From Falciphora oryzae (Eukaryota; Ascomycota; Sordariomycetes; Magnaporthales; Magnaporthaceae): 64,000 nucleotides of DNA. The translations under genes and the position numbers were made by a program. Below, one piece after another: positions 57,089 through 64,000 of the stretch. The stretch is from the NCBI GenBank assembly GCA_000733355.1, contig JNVV01000044.1, positions 293,368-357,367 on the forward strand, written 5' to 3'. The number at the start of each line of letters is the position of its first letter. Within the stretch, counting starts at the first letter, position 1. The notes under the pieces are model-generated. The model saw only the letters and a program-made list of their open reading frames with translations. It ran no database searches and was not told the DNA's origin.

Positions 57089-58948
57089 ATGCCCAGCTCA
57101 CGAGTCCGCGCCCCAACGCCGTCGCCCAGGCATAGGAGGCACATGGGAGAGGTTCAGCGGCCGGGCCGTGTCTACACGTACCGGCCACCAGAGTCGACAG
57201 AGCGCCTGGCGTACTTGGAGTCGGGATCCGAGATACACCTCACAAGACTATGGTCGGTGCCCATGGGACAGTTCCCAGAGGCACCGCCCTACTACCGGGA
57301 AGGGGACCCGCCTCCCCTCGAGAACCTGCCCACCGACGATGATCCGGCGGATTGGCGGATGGGAAAGAAGGTTGTCAACATCGGGCTCGTGGCTATTTTT
57401 GCTTTTGTCACAGCGCTCACTTCCGGTAAGCCCAGCAGGTGTCTTCTCCACGTGCGTCTCGGTGCCCCTTACTAACAAAATCTCCCCGCTGCAGCAATAT
57501 TCGCCCCCACCGCGCTCGAGCTCAAAGACGAGCTCGGCCAGGCCAACCGGGCCCTGGGCGCGCTCGCAGTCTCCATTTTCGTGCTCGGCGGCGCGCTGGG
57601 CGCCCTCGCAACCGCGCCCGCCAGCGAGTCCTGGGGCCGCGTGCCCGTGTACTGGCTGGCGGGCGCGGCCTTTGCGGGCCTGACGGCGGCCTGCGGCGCC
57701 GCGTCGTCGGCGGCCGAACTGCTGGCCTACCGCTTCCTCGCCGGCTTCTTTGGCTCCGCTCCGCTCGTCGTCGGCGCTGCTACTGTTGCTGACATCGTGC
57801 CTGCGACGAGGCCGCCTGCACGCCGCTCCGCCGCTATGGCTGTGCTCACGGCGGCCCCCTTGCTGGGTACCGTTGTTGGGCCGGTGGTTGGTGGGAGTAT
57901 GGCGGACGCGAGGGGCTGGCGCTGGGTGTTTTGGACGTTTGGCGCCGTTTCGGCGGTGCTTACCCTGGTCATGGTTCTGGCGCTGCGAGAAACGTGCCCA
58001 TCTGTGCTTGAGAGGAAGCGCGCGATGAGGGCCGCCAGCATCGGCGCGCTGCCTGAACCCCTTTCCTCCTCGCGGGGCAGGCCGGGCGCCCCGACGCCAG
58101 CCACTGCTGCTATTGCCGGCGGCAAGAAGAAAAGCAACGAGTGGCTCCTCCGGGGGTACGTCGTCTTCTCGCCCGTGGCCGGGGTGCTGGCGGTGTACAC
58201 GGCCATGCTGTTCGGCTGCTTCTACCTCCTGCTGGCGTCGGTGCCGTTCGTGTTTGGCGGCGGCATCTACGACTTTGGCGAGCGCGGCATGGAGCTGACG
58301 TACCTGGGCGTCGGGGCCGGCGCGCTGTTCGGCCTGGCGTATTACGGCGCGGCCGTCGAGATGGACACGCGGAAGCTGCGGGAGGAGCACGAGAACAGGA
58401 CAAATGGTGGAAATTCCCCACCACGCACCAAGCGCCCGCGCTGCCCGCACTGCAGACACTGCCTGCAGGCGACCGAGGCAGGCTGCGACGATGGCGACGA
58501 GGTGCCGCTCGTGTCGCGCGCCGCGCCGCCGCCGCCACCAAGCACGCCCGAGGATAGATTGCGGTCGCTGCGGTTCTGCGCGCTGAGCATCCCCGTGGGG
58601 CTGGCCATCTACGGCTGGACGGCGAGCGCGGGCACGTTTTGGATCTTGCCCGTGCTCGGGTCGGCGGTCGTCGGGTTCGGCGTGGCGGCCGTGTTCGCGG
58701 CCGCGCAGCTTTACCTTGTCGAGGCCTTCCCCAGCTTCCCCGCCAGCGCGGTCGCGTCCAACGTCATGCTGCGGTCGCTGACGGCGGGAGGGCTGCCCAT
58801 GGCGGGGCCGGCCATGATTAGCGCGTTGGGCGTCGGCTGGTGCGGGACGGTGCTAGCGGTCGTGGCCTTCGGGCTGGTGCCGGTGCCGTGGCTGCTGGTG
58901 AGGTATGGGGAGTCGTTGAGGAGGAAGTATGCACCGCGAGGATTGTAG
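57089..58948 (+). CDS. MFS transporter (DHA1-like, multidrug/metabolite efflux)
   Basis: Exons 57089-57425 and 57495-58948 give 596 residues. A ~95-residue cytosolic N-terminus precedes twelve predicted helices. The first contains NIGLVAIFAFVTALTS and the second VSIFVLGGALGALATAPASE. The A-motif-like loop is replaced by ASESWGRVPVYWLAG, and the C-motif region reads LTAAPLLGTVVGPVVGGSMA as in proton-antiporting DHA1 efflux pumps; WRWVFWTFGAVSAV follows. The central loop is long, Cys-rich (CPHCRHCLQATEAGC) and Pro-rich. Fungal members export toxins, antifungals or secondary metabolites at the plasma membrane. It sits between the Gfo/Idh/MocA gene and the amidohydrolase gene on the same strand. 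Confidence 0.92.
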
Positions 58949-59312
58949 ATGGTTAAGGGACGGACTGGCCGGACTTTTCGGCTACGTAAGGGTCGATTCA
59001 TAGCGATCGGGGCAGGACGTTTGGATAGAAGTTTCAATTACGCACGTGAAAATAAGCTTGCCGCATCGCACTGCATTAAGCAGAAGCGGAGGAGAATTGC
59101 CGGAAAGTGTCGTCATAGCCTTGTAGCCTAAGAATGCCTCAGAGGCCAAACATTGCAACCCTCTGGGCAGCGAGGCATTATCGTCTCGTTCGGCTGTGAA
59201 CACCATCTGTATATATAACGGCGGCGTTTGCCAGCCTATCAAGAGGGGATAGCATGGAACCGTCTTCTGGCCAGTACGTCACCGGGCCAAACACCCCAAA
59301 CCCTCCAGCACA
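58949..59312. other. Short spacer with promoter
   Basis: 364 bases between the transporter and amidohydrolase genes. TATATATAA at about 59210-59218 lies ~95 bases before the next ATG and may be its TATA box. No gene. Confidence 0.6.
59209..59218 (+). promoter_or_regulatory. TATA-like element upstream of the amidohydrolase
   Basis: The run GTATATATAA is placed about 95 bases before the ATG at 59313. Called from sequence and spacing only. Confidence 0.45.
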
Positions 59313-60446
59313 ATGTCCCGTCTCCTTCGCGTGGCTCTCCTGCTCACTCCGCTGCTCCTCGATGCAAGACCAGTCGGAAGCGGGGTCGCGATGCCTCGCA
59401 GCGACATCCCTTTCTACACTTTGGAGGAGCACTGGGTCGCCCCCACCCTGCTGGATGCCTTCCTCAACGACCCGGCCTCCAAGGCCGAGGGCATCCCGCG
59501 CCCGCTCGAGCAGCTGGCCGAGGTGGGGCCAGTCCGGCTCGCCGCCATGGACGCCGGAAACGTCGCCGTGCAGGTCGTGTCGCACGTCACCACGGCCGCC
59601 GACGGCATGTACATGGACGCCGAGATCCGCGCCGCCAATGACCAGCTCGCCGACCGCATCGCCGCCTACCCGGACCGCCTGCGCGGCTTCTGCGTTCTCG
59701 CCATGGCGCACCCGTCGGAAGCCGCGGCCGAGCTCCGCCGCTGCGTGCGCGACCTCGGCTTCGTCGGCGCGCTCGTCGACTGCCACATCGTCGCCAACAC
59801 CTCTACGGGCGGCCAGGTGACTTTGTTTTACGACGGCCCCGCGTACGACGTGCTCTGGGCCGCCGCCGTCGAGCTCGGCGTGCCCATCTACCTGCACCCG
59901 GCCTACCCGCCCGAGGACGCCATGCTGGCCGCCGGGCAGGGGCTCTACGCGCCCGCGGCGGCGCCCTCCGCAGACGGCAGCAACGGCTCCTACTCCGGCG
60001 CCGCCGCCATCGCGCTCGGCAGCTCCGCGTGGGGGTGGCACTCGAACGCGGGGCTGGGGTTCCTCAAGCTCTTCATGGCGGGCGTCTTCGACCGGTTCCC
60101 GGGACTGCAAATCGTGCTGGGCCACATGGGAGAGATGGTCCCCTACTTCCTCGAGCGCGCCGAGCGGAGGCTAGCGCCGCTGCGACCTGCCGGGTTGGCG
60201 ACGCTGCGCGAGACGTGGGCGCGCAACGTCCACGTCACGGTCGGCGGGTACTTTAGCCTAAACGCGCTACGCATGCTGCTTGCCGTGACGGACCCGAGTA
60301 GGGTAATGCACAGCAACGACTACCCCTTCAACAGCCCCGTCGACGGGAAGGCGTTCATGGAGAGCTTGAGGGACAGCGGGATGGTCAGTGAAGAGGTGTA
60401 CAGGGATATTGCCTACCGCAACGCGAAGAAGCTTTTGAAGATCTGA
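59313..60446 (+). CDS. Amidohydrolase-2 family metal enzyme (ACMSD / resorcylate decarboxylase type)
   Basis: A single-exon, 377-residue protein. The metal ligands of the decarboxylase branch of the amidohydrolase superfamily are visible: E-x-H in TLEEHWVAP at about 37-40, His in VPIYLHPAYPP near 190, His in IVLGHMGEMVPYF near 270, and Asp in MHSNDYPFNSP near 330. Family members (2,6-dihydroxybenzoate, 2,3-dihydroxybenzoate and ACMS decarboxylases) cleave CO2 from aromatic or related acids in the cytosol. Oddly, the frame begins MSRLLRVALLLTPLLLDARP, a signal-like leader. Cytosolic relatives start just before the E-x-H, where MPRSDIPFYTLEEHW offers an internal ATG at 59391. Both secreted and cytosolic forms are therefore possible. 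Confidence 0.88.
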   Translation: MSRLLRVALLLTPLLLDARPVGSGVAMPRSDIPFYTLEEHWVAPTLLDAFLNDPASKAEGIPRPLEQLAEVGPVRLAAMDAGNVAVQVVSHVTTAADGMYMDAEIRAANDQLADRIAAYPDRLRGFCVLAMAHPSEAAAELRRCVRDLGFVGALVDCHIVANTSTGGQVTLFYDGPAYDVLWAAAVELGVPIYLHPAYPPEDAMLAAGQGLYAPAAAPSADGSNGSYSGAAAIALGSSAWGWHSNAGLGFLKLFMAGVFDRFPGLQIVLGHMGEMVPYFLERAERRLAPLRPAGLATLRETWARNVHVTVGGYFSLNALRMLLAVTDPSRVMHSNDYPFNSPVDGKAFMESLRDSGMVSEEVYRDIAYRNAKKLLKI

Positions 60447-60919
60447 GTCGCGGTGCACGGTGTTGATTATACAGCTTGGTAATATTAAAGGCGAGGACAT
60501 CGGCTATTGAACGATCATGGTTTATCCAAGACCAGCTGTTTGGAATATTTGGAGCTCCCCCTGATGGAAGGGAAGGATGGCTAGGCTATCGCGTCGTATT
60601 CTCGGGCGCGAGCCTCGAGATTGTTCACGGAGCACAGGATCATTATTTTCCCGCTATTATTGGAGTCGTCGTGTTGGTTCTCTGTGTCGGGCTCCGTGAT
60701 AAAGATGTATGCCCATAGTGTACCCATTTACCCGCCCAGCGACGTCCCGAGTGTTGTTGTTCTTTTTGCCGGTCCAAGGAAGATAAGGCTCCGACTTTTG
60801 GTAGCCAGGATGTCCGAGACTGCCATAAGGCATCAGGAGCTTGTCCTCGCGTGATTTCCAGCGTGGCATAGGTCAGAACGATCCAGTGACCCGAGGTGAC
60901 TCGAGATCAACGATACGAG
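60447..60919. other. Spacer before the FAD oxidase gene
   Basis: 473 bases with no supported gene; holds the 3' end of the amidohydrolase gene and the next promoter. Confidence 0.65.
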
Positions 60920-63078
60920 ATGGTTGCCCTCCAGGCTGTCTTGGTCCACTGCCTTCTCGCGGCAGGGGCCCAAGCCCTGTCGGCAGCCAGCCGCTCTGAC
61001 CCGTCGCTGAGGTGCAAAGCCGTCCCTGGGACGACGGACTGGCCGTCCCTGGAGCAGTGGGCACAGCTGAACGCGACGCTATCGGGGCGGCTCATCCGGC
61101 CAACTCCTCCTGGCGCCGTCTGTCACCCGGATCAGTCCGCGTACGACGCCCAACGGTGCCTCGCAACGCGGTTTTCGTGGCCGAGCCAGTTTTATCACAA
61201 CGCAGACCCGGTCTCGGTGAACTGGAACAACTGGGCCAACGACTCCTGCCTGCCAGACCCGCGTCTTGCTTGTAGCGATCGAGGATATCCAGTCTTTGTG
61301 ATCAATGCTACAGCGCCCGAGCATGTGCAGGCCGGTGTCCGGTTTGGTATTTTCTGCGTTCCTTTATCCTTTTCGTAGCTACTAGCTGTCCACCCACCTA
61401 CTCATGCGGAGCGATCCTGACCAGCAAGGGAGAACAACATCCGGCTGGTGGTCAAGAACAGCGGCCACGACTACCTCGGGCGCTCCAATGGTCCCTACTC
61501 GCTGTCAATATGGATCCATCACATGAAGGGGATCCAAGTGCGCCAGCCTGGCTCGTTTGCACTGCGAGGATGCCAGACCCCTCGCATTGACGGCACCGTC
61601 ATCACGGCCGCGGCCGGAACCGAGATGCTCGAGGCGTATGCGGCCACCGCGCCACTCAACCTGGCCGTCGTGGGCGGCAACGGCCGCACCGTTGCCCTGG
61701 GCGGCTTTATCACCGGCGGCGGCCACAGCATCCTCAGCTCGCGCTACGGTCTAGCCGTCGACCACGTCTTCGAGGTGGAAATGGTGGACCCTGCTGGCCG
61801 CCTGCTAACCCTGAACGAGTGTACGAATGAGGAGCTGTTTTATGCTGTCCGAGGGGTAAGAACGGCAACACTGACTACTCCAGCGCTATTGAGTCGCTCG
61901 CTGACTTCCCGCATACCAGGGAGGAGGCTCGACCTTTGGCGTCTTGACCTCCATCACCATCGGGACGGTGCCCAGCCCGCAGATGATGGGCCTCCGCTTC
62001 TCGATGACAAGCGACTCCACCAACCCGCACGTTTTCGACATGGTAGCTTACTTCCTCTCCCAAGTCCCAGAACTCCTCGAGGCGGGAGTGTCAGGCTACC
62101 CGGTCATCCACCACAACGTTCCCAATCTCGCCGGGCCAGGGAGCAGCGAAAGCCTTTCCAGCGGCATCGTCGGCAATGTCGCCATGCTAGACACGGACCA
62201 CTCCGGAGATATGCTCAGACTATTTGATGACCTGTTCTCACGTATCAACTCGACTTGGCCGGGCTTCTCCTTTACCGCCAACACGACATACTACCCCTCG
62301 TTCTACGCCTGGTACCAGGAGAACTTCGACCCCACACCCGCCGGCCACTCCCTTATTGCGGCCTCGCGGCTACTGGACAAGGAGGCCATCATCGGGAACC
62401 TTACAGCAACCAAGTTGGCGTTCGAGAAGTTTGTAGAGGGCGGGTATGCGGGTGTCTACATGGTCTCGGGCAAGGGGGTCTGGAACGCGCGGCCCCGCGG
62501 CGGGCGTACTGCCGTCAACCCCCGCTGGAGAGAAGCATACTTGCACGCCGGTGAGTCCACCTCCTCTCACGCTGTCAATCCCCAGCTACTACGATCCTGC
62601 ACTAACTCCTTTTTGCATGCTTGCTAGCCACTGGTATTCAGTTCCCTTCGGGAAGCCCAGAGGCCGCCTCTGCAGCTTCTGCCAAAGCCAAGACGTGGTC
62701 CGCAGCGCTGGGTCAGCTCGGTTCTGGTGGGGAGGGGGCTTACATCAACGAGGTGGGCGTCTTTTCTGTTAGCCTAATAATATCAGCACGTCTGCTTTTC
62801 CTACAAGCCAAACAAACTCCCTAGCCCCTTTTCCATACACACGTCTACCTGTATTACCCTGAGCTTTGCGCAAATACTAAGAACGAGAGCGATAAAAGGC
62901 CCACCCGGACGAGAACGGCTGGCAGTGGCTGTTCTGGGGCACCGACTACCGCAACTTACTCCGTATAAAGCGTGCCGTGGATCCGGACGACGTGTTCTGG
63001 TGCCACCCTTGCGTGGGGAGCGAGCGGTGGGAGCTTTCGGATGGCAGATTGTGCAGGAAGCGCTGGGGGCAGTACTGA
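60920..63078 (+). CDS. Secreted FAD-binding oxidase (VAO/PCMH, berberine-bridge type)
   Basis: Exons 60920-61346, 61425-61855, 61920-62550, 62628-62752 and 62899-63078 give 597 residues in consistent frame. A signal peptide (MVALQAVLVHCLLAAGAQA) leads into a Cys- and Asn-glycosylation-rich region. The FAD domain shows KNSGHDYLGRSNGPYSLSIW, whose His is the usual covalent flavin site, then GGNGRTVALGGFITGGGHSI and SSRYGLAVDHVFEVEMVDP. The second covalent Cys of two-linkage oxidases is absent (Asn instead). VRGGGGSTFGVLTSITI and a C-terminal WQWLFWGTDYRNLLRIKRA with DVFWCHPCVGSERWEL complete the fold. Such enzymes oxidise alcohols, sugars or alkaloid-like substrates with O2, yielding H2O2. Secretion and position next to a transporter suggest action on an exported metabolite. 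Confidence 0.92.
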
Positions 63079-63730
63079 AATACCAGAGAACCAGCGATCC
63101 AGATATTAAATTAACAGTTACTTATGCAAGAGGACTGCGACATTGGGATCTTCACCTTCCGGATGATAACACCGCTCCTATCCCAGTCAACTCCCTAGGG
63201 AACATATACCTGCCACGCTCAAGCGCTCCCCACTCGGTCTAATAGCCCTTTCTCGATGTCCGATGTCCAAATTCCAGCAGGGCTCGAAACAACAGGAATC
63301 CGCGGTCGCCGGTCAGACATCCGCCCAAGGGTTCCCGAAAACCTCCTCCGGAAAGATCGACAATGGGACTGCTTGACCAACCGTAGGGGCCGGTTCCAGC
63401 GTTTCTGCCTCGCAGAACCCTCCATCTTCCTCGTGAGCCAAGGAGATGATGAAGTTCGAGTTCCGGGCCTCAGGCACATCCATGGCCCACGCGCCTCCTT
63501 CGCTGTCCGAAGATGCACTGGGGTTGTTGACGTATCCTGTGCGGTCCTCATCCTGATCTGCCCCGGCTTCGTCCGCGATAGGTTCTTCTTCTTTTTGTGG
63601 CTCCACGGCGCCCTGATCCGAGTCCTCCTCTTCCAAGCCCCTAGCCGGTTCGTGCGGGCATCGCAGCCCATCCGCGCGCCTCCTTGATCGATACTCGCCA
63701 TTCTTGTCAATTCCGATAGTTCCCCTACTT
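63079..63730. other. 3' flank with an acidic open frame on the minus strand
   Basis: On the minus strand a frame between about 63771 and 63313 reads an acidic, coding-like sequence (GLEEEDSDQGAVEPQKEEEP, EEDGGFCEAETLEPAP). It could be a C-terminal exon of the ZZ-finger gene to the right, but I cannot find a clean intron joining them. Otherwise no gene is supported. Confidence 0.4.
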
Positions 63731-64000
63731 TTATGGTCGTCCCATATATTCATGTGCTTGGCCAGTTCCATCGCACTCTATGCTGGCGTCCGTGCACCTC
63801 TGGCACAAGTCGAAGTCTCCCCCCTGGCATTCGTTGCAGTGGTAGTGATACTGCCAGTTCACGATCGGTTCGTCGCAAATATCGCATGTATGTGACATGT
63901 GTCCCGGGGGGTGATACCCTAAGGGGCTTTCGCCGGCCTTCGGAGTCCACAGGCCATTCGCATCGTCCCCATGAGCGAGCGCATATGCTAGCCACGGCTT
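63731..64000 (-). CDS. ZZ-type zinc-finger protein, 3' end only
   Basis: The minus-strand frame is open from the window edge to a TAA at 63731. It reads KPWLAYALAHGDDANGLWTP, then YHPPGHMSHTCDICDEPIV, YHYHCNECQGGDFDLCQRC and CDGTGQAHEYMGRP. The pairs CDIC, CNEC and DLCQRC plus a His near the end are the ligands of a ZZ zinc finger. In fungi it is often fused to long N-terminal domains and thought to bind proteins such as ubiquitin-like or chromatin factors. Most of the gene lies beyond the right edge, so its main function cannot be judged. A downstream acidic frame may belong to it through splicing. Confidence 0.7.
   Translation of the reverse strand, partial: KPWLAYALAHGDDANGLWTPKAGESPLGYHPPGHMSHTCDICDEPIVNWQYHYHCNECQGGDFDLCQRCTDASIECDGTGQAHEYMGRP

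Noticed and set aside
57248..58459. 403-residue minus-strand open frame
   Set aside because: Antisense to the MFS transporter; no domain.
59178..60125. 315-residue minus-strand open frame
   Set aside because: Antisense to the amidohydrolase; low-complexity Gly/Arg/Val composition.
1..64000. CRISPR arrays, bacterial operons, riboswitches
   Set aside because: No spaced direct repeats of CRISPR type are seen, and the spliced genes show the DNA is fungal nuclear.

Overview
The window is nuclear DNA of a filamentous ascomycete, most likely a member of the Magnaporthales (the Pyricularia, Gaeumannomyces and Magnaporthiopsis group). The genes are GC-rich and carry short introns of about 45-150 nt with GTNNGN donors, CTNAC-like branch sites and YAG acceptors. 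Products are typical of Sordariomycetes: an FWD1-type F-box/WD40 protein, Cdc24, Vps60, Mrp10 and a Zn2Cys6 regulator. The order-level hint comes from a 22-residue metallothionein-like gene resembling the rice blast gene MMT1, and from a BAS2-like small secreted protein. No database search was possible, so the placement is an inference.

Layout. 1-5.3 kb: no credible gene. 5.3-9.5 kb: three broken genes (a membrane protein, an unidentified protein, and the C-terminal half of an AAA ATPase). 9.7-14.8 kb (-): a seven-exon secreted subtilisin-like protease with a very long Ser/Thr-rich front half. A run of N follows at 15.12-15.24 kb. 16.1 kb (+): vps60. 17.4-20.8 kb (-): fwd1. 23.5-27.5 kb (+): a Zn2Cys6 regulator followed by a BAHD-type acyltransferase, probably a small secondary-metabolism locus. 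30.4-33.9 kb (+): cdc24. 35 kb (-): small secreted protein. 36.3-36.7 kb (-): mrp10. 37.5-40.9 kb (+): a large, probably nuclear protein of unknown function. 43.1 kb (+): BAS2-like secreted protein. 44.3-44.9 kb: a non-autonomous transposon with 45-bp inverted ends and an 8-bp target duplication. 45.0-45.9 kb (-): four-helix membrane protein. 47.6 and 48.7 kb (+): two related small secreted cysteine-rich proteins. 49.5-50.9 kb (-): beta-lactamase-like serine hydrolase. 53.2 kb (+): the 22-residue metallothionein. 54.1-63.1 kb (+): a co-directional run of Gfo/Idh/MocA oxidoreductase, MFS transporter, amidohydrolase/decarboxylase and secreted FAD oxidase. The right edge holds the end of a ZZ zinc-finger gene (-).

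How the parts fit. Core housekeeping and polarity genes (vps60, fwd1, cdc24, mrp10) alternate with accessory segments carrying secreted protease, effector-like proteins, metallothionein, oxidoreductases and transposon remnants. That mixture suits a plant-associated fungus. Two ~270-bp inverted-repeat elements at 28.6 and 51.8 kb are related to each other and lie in opposite orientation. The 54-63 kb genes could form a metabolic cluster (oxidation, transport, decarboxylation or hydrolysis, extracellular flavin oxidation), but co-regulation is not shown by the sequence.
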